From Acetobacteraceae bacterium (GTDB lineage: Bacteria > Pseudomonadota > Alphaproteobacteria > Acetobacterales > Acetobacteraceae): DNA of 54,054 nucleotides. Position 1 is the first letter of the stretch. Every line of letters begins with the position of its first letter. This document shows, in pieces, positions 44,333 through 52,896 of the stretch. The position numbers were made by a program, and so were the translations under genes. Location of the stretch: positions 1-54,054 of the forward strand of contig CANJLW010000031.1 of assembly GCA_947475245.1 (NCBI GenBank), in the 5' to 3' direction. The notes beneath the pieces were generated by a model. That model had not been told where the DNA came from. It saw nothing but the letters and a program-made list of their open reading frames with translations, and did no database searches.

Positions 44333-45496
44333 TCAGGCGAACTTCGGCATGACCTTGGTCCAGAATTTTTCGATGGACTTCATCAGCGTGCCGTGCGGGA
44401 TCAGCCCGTTATAGGTGTAGCAAAACACCCAATCGACGTTTTCGCGCTTCATGTTGGCTTCCAGGCCGCGGATGACGGTATCGACCGTCCCGGCCAGGAT
44501 GTAGCCTTCTTTCTGCGCCTGTTCCGGAGTCAGGTATTCGCCGGTCTTCGGGTCCTGCAGGCCCTTGCGGAAACCAAACGGCTCAAACCACGCACGCCCG
44601 GTGAACTGTCCGGAATCGGCCCAGTAGGCCATCGCTTCTTCGTCGGTGTCGGCGATGATGACGTCGCGCAGCAACCCGGTGCCCTGCCCGCGCGGCCGAC
44701 CGGAGACTTCCTTGTAGACGTCGTACAGATGGTCCTCGTAATGCGGCAGCATCGACGGCAGGATCGCGGTGACGCCTTCCTTGGCGGCCCAACGGATCGA
44801 ATTCTCTGACGAGGCGAAGGGCAGGAAGATCGGCGGATACGGCTTTTGCAGCGGCTTGGGGACAACGCCGACGGATTTCAGGATGCCGTCTTCAACGCCC
44901 TTGCCCCATTTGGTCGTGGTCGGCAGCGTCCACGGTGTTTCACCGGCCGGAACCTTCCAGAACTGCCCGTCATGGGTCAGCATTTCCTGGGTCCAGGCCT
45001 TCTTGATGATCTGGAAATTCTCCTCGAACGCGGCGCGGTTGGCGGCATCGATGGCATCGTGCTGATGCGGCAGGGCACCGCTGACGCCATGGGTCTGCTG
45101 CGCCATGATATCGACCCAGCGGCGCTGATAGCCGCGCGCGAAGCCGGCGTTGGCTCGGCCGCCGGTCATGTGATCGAGCATGGCGATGTCTTCGGCCACG
45201 CGCAGCGGATTCGCCGCCGGCAGCACGATGCCAAGCTGGCCGACGCGGATTCGCTTGGTCTGCATGGCGAAATACAGATCGAGCAGGACCGGGTTGTTGG
45301 AAACCTCGAAGCCTTCGATGTGGAAGTGATGCTCGGTGAAGCTGACGGAGTCATACCCCAGATCGTCGGCAAGCTTGATCTGTTCGGTCAGTTCCCGCAG
45401 CATGTTCTGGTAAAGTTCGGGCTTTGTGCCCGCCATGCCCTGCTCGATTTGCGCGCGGCTGCCGATACTGGGCAGATAAAACAACGATGCCTTCAC
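44333..45496 (-). CDS. LLM-class (luciferase-like) flavin-dependent monooxygenase
   Basis: 387-aa TIM-barrel flavoprotein. Typical segments: LGYDSVSFTEHHFHIEGFEV, RIRVGQLGIVLPAANPLRVA, EDIAMLDHMTGGRANAGFARG, and the C-terminal FGFRKGLQD. It would use FMNH2 supplied by a reductase; the substrate is unknown. I prefer the GTG start (VKASLFYLPS) because GGAG lies 6 nt upstream; an in-frame ATG 30 bp earlier (45526) is an alternative. It is divergent from the binding-protein gene. Confidence 0.92.
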   Translation of the reverse strand: MKASLFYLPSIGSRAQIEQGMAGTKPELYQNMLRELTEQIKLADDLGYDSVSFTEHHFHIEGFEVSNNPVLLDLYFAMQTKRIRVGQLGIVLPAANPLRVAEDIAMLDHMTGGRANAGFARGYQRRWVDIMAQQTHGVSGALPHQHDAIDAANRAAFEENFQIIKKAWTQEMLTHDGQFWKVPAGETPWTLPTTTKWGKGVEDGILKSVGVVPKPLQKPYPPIFLPFASSENSIRWAAKEGVTAILPSMLPHYEDHLYDVYKEVSGRPRGQGTGLLRDVIIADTDEEAMAYWADSGQFTGRAWFEPFGFRKGLQDPKTGEYLTPEQAQKEGYILAGTVDTVIRGLEANMKRENVDWVFCYTYNGLIPHGTLMKSIEKFWTKVMPKFA

Positions 45497-45589
45497 CTGG
45501 ATACTCCGATTGATTGACCCGAGCATTCTGGCGCTTTCCGGCAGCCGGGGCTAGACTCGCGGCGCACACAATCATGGGGTTGAAGCGCT

Positions 45590-46699
45590 ATGCTCAGACG
45601 TTCCTTGCTGGCGGCCACGGCGACTTTCGGGGTTGCCTTAACGCTGGCCGCCGCGCCGGCGGCGGCGCAGATTCAAATCGCGACGGTCGGACCGATGACC
45701 GGCGAATATGCCTCGTTCGGGCAGCAGATGAAGGCGGGCGCCGAACAGGCGGTGGCCGACATCAACAAGGCCGGCGGCGTGCTGGGCCAGCAGCTTGTGC
45801 TGACCGTGGGCGACGACGCGTGCGACCCGAAGCAGGCGGTGTCGGTCGCCAACCAGATGGCCGCGAAGAAGGTGAAGCTGGTGGCCGGGCATTTCTGCTC
45901 CGGCAGTTCCATCCCGTCGTCGAAGGTCTATGCGGAAGAAGGCATCCTGCAGATTTCCCCGGCGTCGACGAACCCGGACTATACGGAAAAGGGCAGCTGG
46001 AACACATTCCGGGTCTGCGGGCGCGACGATCAACAGGGCAAGGTCGCGGGCCAGTACCTGGCGAAGCACTTCAAGGGCGAGAAGATCGCCATCCTGCATG
46101 ACAACACCACCTACGGCAAAGGCCTGGCCGACGAGACGCAGAAGTCGCTGCACGCCGCCGGCGGCAAGGAAGCGATGTACGCGCCTTATGTGCCGAAGGA
46201 GAAAGACTACTCCGCGCTGGTCAGCCGCCTGAAGCAGGCCGGCATCAGCGTGATCTACATCGGCGGGTACCATACCGAAGCCGGGTTGATCATCCGTCAG
46301 GCCAAAGCGCAGGGGATGAAGGCGACCCTGGTCGGCGGCGACGCGCTGGTGACCAACGAGTTCTGGCAAATCTCCGGCGATGCCGGTGCCGGCACGCTGA
46401 TGACGTTCCCGCCCGACCCGCGCCTGAACAAGGCGGCGGCCGACGTGGTCAAAGTCTTCAAGGAAAAGAAGATCGATCCGGAAGGCTATGTTCTCTACAC
46501 CTACGCCGCCGTGCAGATTTGGGCGGACGCGGTGAAGAAGAATAAGACGACCGATCCGAAGAAGATCGCCGCCGCGTTGAAGGCGCCGGGTTCCTGGGCG
46601 TCCGTGCTCGGGCCGATGAGCTTCGACAAAAAGGGCGACCCGACCGGCGGCGGCTATGTGCTGTATGTCTGGAAGAACGGCGCTTACGCGCAGATGTGA
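45590..46699 (+). CDS. Branched-chain amino-acid-type ABC substrate-binding protein
   Basis: 369 aa, periplasmic. The Sec signal ends AAPAAAQ. The mature part begins IQIATVGPMTGEYASFGQQM and has the LivJ/K signature GVLGQQLVLTVGDDACDPKQ. It also contains GHFCSGSSIPSSKVYAEEG and VSRLKQAGISVIYIGGYHTE. No permease or ATPase gene is adjacent, so it is an orphan receptor in this window, and its ligand may be an amino acid, amide or aromatic acid. Confidence 0.93.
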   Translation: MLRRSLLAATATFGVALTLAAAPAAAQIQIATVGPMTGEYASFGQQMKAGAEQAVADINKAGGVLGQQLVLTVGDDACDPKQAVSVANQMAAKKVKLVAGHFCSGSSIPSSKVYAEEGILQISPASTNPDYTEKGSWNTFRVCGRDDQQGKVAGQYLAKHFKGEKIAILHDNTTYGKGLADETQKSLHAAGGKEAMYAPYVPKEKDYSALVSRLKQAGISVIYIGGYHTEAGLIIRQAKAQGMKATLVGGDALVTNEFWQISGDAGAGTLMTFPPDPRLNKAAADVVKVFKEKKIDPEGYVLYTYAAVQIWADAVKKNKTTDPKKIAAALKAPGSWASVLGPMSFDKKGDPTGGGYVLYVWKNGAYAQM

Positions 46700-46946
46700 T
46701 TGCCGCGAACGACACACGCCCGGATTGGGGCGGGTGTCGGACCGGTCTTGTCCCGCGTGAACACGCCCGCGGCAGGCGCTGTTCCCGGAATGTTTTGTCG
46801 GAATATTTTACAAAGCCGCGCGCTCCGACATATTGAGCGAAATGATACGATTGGAATCCAAAGAAAATTTGGATTGGCGTCGTACTTGCATAAGACTCAG
46901 AAAGACGCCTGACCTTGAAGTAGAATTTGCCAAAAGGAAAGTCTCT
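46700..46946. other. AT-richer leader of the PEP-CTERM gene
   Basis: 247 bp without a gene. A partly paired ACACGCCC...GGGCGGGTGT element (about 46719-46740) could end the binding-protein transcript. The second half is noticeably AT-rich and contains TTGGAT (46870-46875) and TAAGAC (46892-46897), 16 bp apart, which could be a weak promoter. Neither is certain. Confidence 0.35.
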
Positions 46947-47642
46947 ATGCTGAAGCTCGTATGGTTTACAGGCTGCGCAATCGCCCTGTCCTTCTCGCTG
47001 GCGTCGGCACCCGCCGAAGCGACGATCGTTTCGGGTAGCTTTGCCGGAACGATGAACAGCGGCAGTGTCGACACTTTCGGGTATTTCGGATCGGCCGGCG
47101 TCGACTACAGCGGCGTGGCCATCACCGGCACGTTCCAATATGACACAACCGCGCTCGGCGGTAACACGTGCTCCGTCGTCCTGGGACAAGGCTGCTACGC
47201 CGGCCCCACTTCGATAACCCAGACCATCGCCGGAGCCGGTACGCTCACATTCAACGGATCAGGCGGCCCAAGCGGTTTACAATTGGCGGGCGGCCTGACG
47301 ACCGTAGCGACCGACTCATTCTTCCTTCATGCCGATGCAACCGGCTCCGGTCCACTCTTCGACTTCACGACGCTTCAGCTGCTTTCGTCAGTAACCGATT
47401 TCATCCCCAATCCCGGCGACCCCGCGCCGGCGTTTTCACTGACGGGCGTGGACCTGAGCATATCCAGCAACGGTACGATCGCGCTGTTCAGCCTCGGCTC
47501 GGAATCGCTTTCGTTTCATATAACCTCCGCCACGGCAACGACCGACGCACCGGAGCCCGCGTCGATGGTTCTGCTCGGGTCGGGCCTCGCCGGATTGGCC
47601 GCGCTGCGCCGCGGCAAGCGACGCGCGCGAACGGACGCCTAA
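46947..47642 (+). CDS. PEP-CTERM sorting-signal protein
   Basis: 231 aa. The N-terminal signal peptide (to PAEA) precedes a secreted beta-rich, Gly/Thr/Ser-rich body. The C-terminus is tripartite: motif PEPAS, hydrophobic helix MVLLGSGLAGLAAL, and basic tail RRGKRRAR. Such proteins are processed by an exosortase and usually reach the surface or exopolysaccharide matrix. No exosortase gene is in the window. Start chosen at 46947 after AAAAGGAAA. Its last codons overlap the stop of the convergent DapA-family gene. Confidence 0.92.
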   Translation: MLKLVWFTGCAIALSFSLASAPAEATIVSGSFAGTMNSGSVDTFGYFGSAGVDYSGVAITGTFQYDTTALGGNTCSVVLGQGCYAGPTSITQTIAGAGTLTFNGSGGPSGLQLAGGLTTVATDSFFLHADATGSGPLFDFTTLQLLSSVTDFIPNPGDPAPAFSLTGVDLSISSNGTIALFSLGSESLSFHITSATATTDAPEPASMVLLGSGLAGLAALRRGKRRARTDA

Positions 47643-48601
47643 GCCGCCAGTTCGATCGGCCGGTCGCCCAATAATCCGGCCTGATGCAGCGCAACGCGCA
47701 GCCGAACACGCTCGGCGTCGGAAATCCGCGCCAAGGGTGGGCGCACGACGGCACGATCCATGCGACCCAGCATCACCAGACACTCTTTCATCCGGTTGTG
47801 CATATCCAAGGCCGGGGCCGCGTAGAACGCCTGCGCCAGAGGATAGATCCGATCGTTGATCGCCCGCGCGCGCGTCAGATCGCCCGCCTGCACCGCCTGG
47901 AACAGCGCCGACTGCAACTCTGGAATGATGCTGCCTGAACCGGACAACAGACCGGCGCAGCCCATCGTCAGCGAGGCCATCAGCCAGGCCGAATGCGTGG
48001 TCAGCACGTTCACCGGCCGCGACAGCGATTGCAGCGTGCGGATTTGCCGTTCGTGCAACATCGCGTCGTTCGACCAGTCCTTGATCGCGCGGATCGTCGG
48101 GATCGTTTCGGCGAGTTTCACCAGGGTATCCAGCGGATAACTCAACGTGCTGCGTTCGGCATAAGCGAACACGATGATCGGCAGGTCGGTGGCATCGGCG
48201 ATGGCGGAGAAATGGGCAAGGGCCATCTCCGGCCGCAACTGTCCGCCCATCGAAAAGACCTGCGAGGGGAATACCAGAACCGCGGACGCGCCCCGGTTCT
48301 GCGCCATGCGCGCCAAACGCGCCGCCTGATGCGACCCGTCGGCCCAGACGCCGCTGACGACGGGCAACCGGTCACCGATCTCGTCCAGCGTGATGTCGAG
48401 AATACGCTCCTGCTCCTCTTGCGTGCAGGCATGCACTTCGGAGGCATGGCCATTGACGGTAATCGCCGACAGGCCCGCGGTAGCGGCGACATCGCGCAGA
48501 TGGCGGCGGGTGCCGATTTCGTCGATCGAGTAGTCGTCGTTCAGCGCGAGCAGCGTCGCGGGGATGACGCCATGCGGCAGATCGTCCTGGAAACGGGGCA
48601 T
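47639..48601 (-). CDS. Dihydrodipicolinate synthase/N-acetylneuraminate lyase family protein
   Basis: 320-aa TIM-barrel, Schiff-base-forming lyase or aldolase. GVIPATLLALNDDYSIDEIG opens the barrel. SAITVNGHASEVHACTQEEQ lies at the substrate loop. The Tyr in FAYAER and the Schiff-base Lys in IRAIKDWSND complete the site. The unusual NGHASE in place of GTTGE argues against true DapA; a 2-oxoacid aldolase or dehydratase is likelier. Start at MPRFQDDL, preceded by GGAGG. It is divergent from yraN. Confidence 0.9.
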   Translation of the reverse strand: MPRFQDDLPHGVIPATLLALNDDYSIDEIGTRRHLRDVAATAGLSAITVNGHASEVHACTQEEQERILDITLDEIGDRLPVVSGVWADGSHQAARLARMAQNRGASAVLVFPSQVFSMGGQLRPEMALAHFSAIADATDLPIIVFAYAERSTLSYPLDTLVKLAETIPTIRAIKDWSNDAMLHERQIRTLQSLSRPVNVLTTHSAWLMASLTMGCAGLLSGSGSIIPELQSALFQAVQAGDLTRARAINDRIYPLAQAFYAAPALDMHNRMKECLVMLGRMDRAVVRPPLARISDAERVRLRVALHQAGLLGDRPIELAA

Positions 48602-48654
48602 GTTCCGGTCCTCCCATTCATCGTTGGTTAGCATTTCGCGGTTAGATTGCCACG

Positions 48655-49038
48655 ATGCAGGGACGAATCCAACGTGGACATGTCTCGCGGGCGCGCGGGA
48701 CCGGGGCGGAAGCGGCGGCGGTCGCGGCGTTGACGCGCGACGGCTGGACGATCCTGGGACAACGGATACAGACCGAAGCCGGGGAGATCGACATCGTCGC
48801 CGATCGCGACGGCCTTCTCGCCCTGATCGAAGTCAAGGCTCGGCCTTCCCTGCAGGACGCCGCGGCGGCACTGACGCGACGGCAGCAGGATCGCTTACTG
48901 GCGGCGGCGGACATTTTGCTGGCGGACCATCCGGACTGGGGTCGCCTCGGCGCGCGGTTCGACGTGATTCTGGTCGATGCCGCCGGGCAGGTGCGACGCA
49001 TCTCGGACGCGTTCCGGCGGGAGGAACCGGCGGGCTAG
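48655..49038 (+). CDS. YraN (UPF0102) nuclease-fold protein
   Basis: 127 aa. Restriction-endonuclease-like fold: GTGAEAAAVAALTRDGWTIL, then the catalytic pattern EAGEIDIVADRDG and LIEVKAR (E-x-K). Members are thought to act on Holliday-junction or recombination DNA. In many proteobacteria it neighbours housekeeping genes, here comM (transformation-associated branch-migration helicase), convergent 27 bp away. Confidence 0.93.
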   Translation: MQGRIQRGHVSRARGTGAEAAAVAALTRDGWTILGQRIQTEAGEIDIVADRDGLLALIEVKARPSLQDAAAALTRRQQDRLLAAADILLADHPDWGRLGARFDVILVDAAGQVRRISDAFRREEPAG

Positions 49039-49065
49039 TATCCGGTATCTGACCTTCATCGGCGG

Positions 49066-50562
49066 TTATTTGCGCCCCGGCGTTCGATGGCGGTAGGCCA
49101 ATGCCTCCGCAACATGGCCGCGCGCGACGCTGTCCGCGCCGGCGAGGTCGGCGATGGTGCGGGCAACGCGCATGATCCGCGTATAGCCGCGCGGCGACAG
49201 GCGCAGCTTGTCCATCGCCTGTTCCAGCAGTTTGCGCGCGTCGGGCAGCAGAACGATGGCGTTTGCGTCCGCCTCGGCATTGTTCGCCGGGCCGTCCGCG
49301 CCGTGGCGGGCATTCTGCGCGGCGCGGGCGCGGGCGACGCGGCGGGCGACATGCTCACTGGCTTCGCCGGGAGGGGCATGGCTGAGTTCGGCGGCGGTCG
49401 CGGGTTGCACGTCGACCGTCAGATCGATGCGATCGAGCACCGGGCCGCTCACCCGGTTCTGATAATCCTCTCCACAGCGCGGCGCGCGACCGCATTCACG
49501 ATCATCCCCGCCCAGGTAGCCGCAGCGGCAGGGGTTCATCGCCGCGATCAGTTGAAAGCGCGCGGGATAGGTGACGTGCGCGGCGGCGCGGGAAACCGTG
49601 GTGCGGCCGGCTTCCATCGGCTGGCGCAGGGCTTCCAATGTCTGGCGCGGGAATTCCGGCAATTCGTCCAGGAACAGGACGCCGCGATGCGCCAGCGACA
49701 CCTCCCCCGGTTTGGCGCGCTGTCCGCCGCCGCTCATGGCTGCCTGCGAGGCGGAATGGTGCGGTTCGCGAAAGGGCGGGCGCATCACCAGGCGGCCGCC
49801 GTCGAGCAGGCCCGCGACGCTGTGGATCATGCTGACTTCCAACGCCGAACGCGGGTCGAGATCGGGCAACAGGCCCGGCAGGCGCGCGGCCAGCATGGAT
49901 TTGCCCGCGCCGGGCGGGCCGATCAGCAGCAAATTATGCCCCCCTGCCGCCGCGATCTCCAGGGCGCGCCGAGCGGTTTCCATGCCTTTGACGTCGCGGA
50001 GGTCGAGGGGCCGACCGGGATCGGCAATGCCCGCGGTGACGGGCGGCGTCAGCACCTGCGTGCCTTTGAAGTGGTTGATGAGGGAAAGCAGGTCGGACGG
50101 TGCCAGGACCTCGATCCGCCCGGCCCAGGCGGCTTCGCCCCCCTGACCGGCGGGGCAGATCAGGCCGAGATCGCGGGCCGATGCCGCGATGGCGGCGGGC
50201 AACACGCCGGCAACGGGGCTGAGCGCGCCGTCCAGCGACAATTCGCCCAGCGCGGCATAGCCCGCGATCTCGTCCCGCGGCAGTACGTCCATCGCGGCCA
50301 GGATACCAAGCGCTAAGGGCAGGTCGAAATGACTGCCTTCCTTGAGCAGATCGGCCGGCTTCAGGTTGATCAGCACGCGGCGGGGCGGCAGCGACAGGCC
50401 CATGCCGGCCATGGCGGCGCGCACTCGCTCCTTCGCTTCCGCCACCGCCTTGTCGGGCAGGCCGACGAGGACGAAGGCGGGGGTGCCGGCGGAGATTTGC
50501 ACCTGCACCTCCACCGGCACCGCGTCGATGCCGGAGAATGCAAAGGTGTTGATGCGAGCCAT
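49066..50562 (-). CDS. comM: YifB/ComM family AAA+ Mg-chelatase-like helicase
   Basis: 498 aa. The N-terminal Lon-S5-like domain begins ARINTFAFSGIDAVPVEVQV. The central AAA+ domain has Walker A LLIGPPGAGKSMLAARLPGL, LFLDELPEFPRQTLEALRQP (Walker B) and the zinc-like cysteine segment MNPCRCGYLGGDDRECGRAP, and RGYTRIMRVARTIADLAG is near the C-terminus. ComM promotes branch migration during natural transformation. Start chosen at MARINTF because the family begins there; no strong SD is seen. Confidence 0.95.
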   Translation of the reverse strand: MARINTFAFSGIDAVPVEVQVQISAGTPAFVLVGLPDKAVAEAKERVRAAMAGMGLSLPPRRVLINLKPADLLKEGSHFDLPLALGILAAMDVLPRDEIAGYAALGELSLDGALSPVAGVLPAAIAASARDLGLICPAGQGGEAAWAGRIEVLAPSDLLSLINHFKGTQVLTPPVTAGIADPGRPLDLRDVKGMETARRALEIAAAGGHNLLLIGPPGAGKSMLAARLPGLLPDLDPRSALEVSMIHSVAGLLDGGRLVMRPPFREPHHSASQAAMSGGGQRAKPGEVSLAHRGVLFLDELPEFPRQTLEALRQPMEAGRTTVSRAAAHVTYPARFQLIAAMNPCRCGYLGGDDRECGRAPRCGEDYQNRVSGPVLDRIDLTVDVQPATAAELSHAPPGEASEHVARRVARARAAQNARHGADGPANNAEADANAIVLLPDARKLLEQAMDKLRLSPRGYTRIMRVARTIADLAGADSVARGHVAEALAYRHRTPGRK

Positions 50563-50628
50563 GACATGGGACGATTGGCGCTGGGTCATGCGCGCCAATC
50601 TGGCCTAATAAAGTAAACGCGGAATGAA

Positions 50629-51663
50629 TTACCGAGCGCTAAAGCCGGTCAGGAAGCGTTCCAGCAGCGTGCCTAGAACGCCAACGGCATAGCCGCCTTC
50701 CTGCACGATTGCGGTGGGCAGGCACAGAGAACCGACGGCTTCGCCCGCGCGGGCGAAGCCGTCGGCGGTGACGGACAGGGCGTTCAGCGGCTCATCGACC
50801 GAAGCGTCGAAGCCCAGGCTGACCACCAGCGCATCCGCGCCGAAGCCGGCAATGGTATCCACCCCGGCCCGCACGGCGGCGAGCCAGCCGTCGTCGCCGG
50901 TGCCGATAGCGAGAGGCAGGTTCAGATTGAACCCCTCCCCTTCCCCCGCGCCACGTTCGTCGGCGCGTCCGGTGTACCAGGGGTAATAGCGGTCGGGGTC
51001 GCCGTGGACGGAGGCGAAGAACACATCCGCGCGATCCCAAAAGATGCCTTGCGTGCCGTTGCCGTGGTGGCTGTCGATATCCAGCACCGCCACGCGGTTC
51101 GCGCCGAGGGCGCGCAGGTGTTGGGCGGCGATGGCGGCGTTATTGAGGTAGCAATGACCGCCGGCGCGCGCGCGATAGGCGTGATGGCCGGGCGGACGCG
51201 CGAGGGCATAGGCATGTCGGCCGGCGGCGACTTCGCGGGCCGCGGCGATCGCTCCCTGGGCGGCGGCGAGGCTGGCAGGCCAGGTTTGCGGCCCGATCGG
51301 GCAAGCGGCGTCGGCGGTGTACCAGCCGGTGCGGCCGATGATATGGTTGGGCATTCGCCCGCCGCTCGCCAGGATATCCGGCGTTGGGTGGCTGTTGGCG
51401 ACGATTTCCGGCCCCGCGTCGGCCAACTTCGCCCACTCCTCGTAGCCGGTGCGCAGGAAGTCGATATAGCCGGCATCGTGCACCGCGGTCAGCGCGGACT
51501 CATCGATGGCGGGGGGAAGTTCGATCGTCAGGCCCATGGTTTGGCAAGCCGCCAGCAGCGACTCTGCCCGGGCCGGGACTTCGAAGTTCGGGCGTACCTG
51601 ACCGCGCACCAGGAAGAAGCGCGGATCGTGGGCGAGTTGGATCGGGTTCCAGAATATTTTCAT
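50629..51663 (-). CDS. Class II histone deacetylase / acetylpolyamine amidohydrolase family
   Basis: 344-aa zinc deacetylase. Ligands and active site are visible: RPPGHHAYRARAGGHCYLNN, LDIDSHHGNGTQGIFWDR (Asp, His), and LGFDASVDEPL (Asp). Bacterial members deacetylate acetylpolyamines. The long N-terminal region WNPIQLAHDPRFFLVRGQVR resembles acetylpolyamine amidohydrolases. The ATG overlaps the FkbM methyltransferase stop (ATGA at 51660-51663), so the two are coupled. Confidence 0.93.
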   Translation of the reverse strand: MKIFWNPIQLAHDPRFFLVRGQVRPNFEVPARAESLLAACQTMGLTIELPPAIDESALTAVHDAGYIDFLRTGYEEWAKLADAGPEIVANSHPTPDILASGGRMPNHIIGRTGWYTADAACPIGPQTWPASLAAAQGAIAAAREVAAGRHAYALARPPGHHAYRARAGGHCYLNNAAIAAQHLRALGANRVAVLDIDSHHGNGTQGIFWDRADVFFASVHGDPDRYYPWYTGRADERGAGEGEGFNLNLPLAIGTGDDGWLAAVRAGVDTIAGFGADALVVSLGFDASVDEPLNALSVTADGFARAGEAVGSLCLPTAIVQEGGYAVGVLGTLLERFLTGFSAR

Positions 51664-52580
51664 TTCGGCATTCGCAACGGAGGGCAGCGCAGGGCAGCAA
51701 TCAGATCGGGGCGCGCGCGACGGCAGGCGATGTAGTTGGGGCCGATGAAGTCCTCATCGACGATTTCATAGGGTTTGAACGCAACACCCTCCGGGTACAA
51801 CTTCCCAACCTCGTAGCCCAGCGCGTCGAAGAACGCGTAATAGTCGGCGAGGAATTCGCGCGTGGTCAGGTTCAGCGCGCCGTATTCGAACTGCACGAGG
51901 TCGATGGCACCCCGCGCGAAGGCGTCGTGAAAGCCGCGGAGGACGGCGAATTCCGCGCCCTCCACATCGACTTTCAGCATGTCGATATGGGTCAGGCCGG
52001 CGCGCTGCATATACAGGTCGCCGGTGGTGATTTGCCCGCTGCTTTCCACGACCGGGCCGAGATTTTGATCGGTCATCGAAAACGCGGCGGCGTCGCGAAC
52101 AGTGCTGGCGGCGGTGTTGTTCTGCGGCGTCAGGAACAGCGCGATTTCGCCCTCTCGGTCGCCAAGACCCTGGACATTGACCACCACGCGATCGGCGACG
52201 GGGGCGATGACGCGGACCAGTTCGGCCGCCGTTGTTTCGGCGATTTCGAAGGCGTGGACGGTGGCATCGGGCAGCGCCTTGCGGGCGGCGAGCGTCCAGT
52301 CGCCGAGATTGGCACCGACATCGATCAGCACGGACGGGTTGAACGGGCGAAGGCGCGGCAGCAACGCGGCTTCGCCATTGTGTTCCACCACATATTGGCG
52401 GTTTTTCCATGCGTGGATGGCCTGTTCACAGAACGCCGCCATGGCCTTGCTCGGCTCGGAAAACCGGTCTTCCATCAAGGTGCGCGCCAGCCAGCTTCGG
52501 CCACCCGGCGGCAGGCGCGCCACCAGGGATTTCAGGACCGTGCCGACGGCGTGGGCGGTGAGTTGGATGATGCTGGGCAT
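51660..52580 (-). CDS. FkbM family methyltransferase
   Basis: 306 aa. SAM-dependent methyltransferase of FkbM type: FNPSVLIDVGANLGDWTLAA is the SAM site. IDMLKVDVEGAEFAVLRGFH is the signature second motif, followed by VQFEYGALNLTTREFLADYY. The substrate is often a sugar hydroxyl in polysaccharides or lipids. Start placed at MPSIIQLTAHAV; the upstream in-frame extension covers apparent regulatory DNA. It overlaps the deacetylase gene by 4 bp; a functional link is not obvious. Confidence 0.88.
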   Translation of the reverse strand: MPSIIQLTAHAVGTVLKSLVARLPPGGRSWLARTLMEDRFSEPSKAMAAFCEQAIHAWKNRQYVVEHNGEAALLPRLRPFNPSVLIDVGANLGDWTLAARKALPDATVHAFEIAETTAAELVRVIAPVADRVVVNVQGLGDREGEIALFLTPQNNTAASTVRDAAAFSMTDQNLGPVVESSGQITTGDLYMQRAGLTHIDMLKVDVEGAEFAVLRGFHDAFARGAIDLVQFEYGALNLTTREFLADYYAFFDALGYEVGKLYPEGVAFKPYEIVDEDFIGPNYIACRRARPDLIAALRCPPLRMPK

Positions 52581-52896
52581 TGGGTGGTGTTTAGCTTGTA
52601 TTGGGGGGACCTGCCCAGGGTCCTCAAGGGTCGACAGGAGCCAGGGAGTAGCTGGTGCTTCGCCCGCCTGCCGGGCAATGGGTTGAGCACATGGCACCGG
52701 CAACCCGGGAGGGGCGTGGATGTCCAGGTGCCCTCGGCGATCGGATTCTCCGCATCGGGTGCGGAGAATAGAAGCGGTATTCTCCGCATTCCGTCAGGCG
52801 CTCGCACCCAGTGAAACGTGAACCGGTGGGCGGATCGGATCGTCGCCACGTGATACACGCCGAGCGGCGTGACGCCGCCGCCCGATCGCGCGGCGT
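52581..52896. other. Intergenic region with alternative hairpins
   Basis: 316 bp between two minus-strand genes. The only structured element I see is the three-arm repeat at 52745-52788. No ORF is convincing. Confidence 0.6.
52745..52788 (-). promoter_or_regulatory. Three-arm element able to form two exclusive hairpins
   Basis: ATTCTCCGCA occurs at 52745-52754 and 52779-52788, and its exact reverse complement TGCGGAGAAT at 52760-52769 between them. The middle arm can pair with either neighbour (10 bp, loops of 5 or 9 nt). No T-run. It is downstream of the propeller protein gene and about 165 bp upstream of the FkbM gene on the transcribed strand. Confidence 0.6.
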
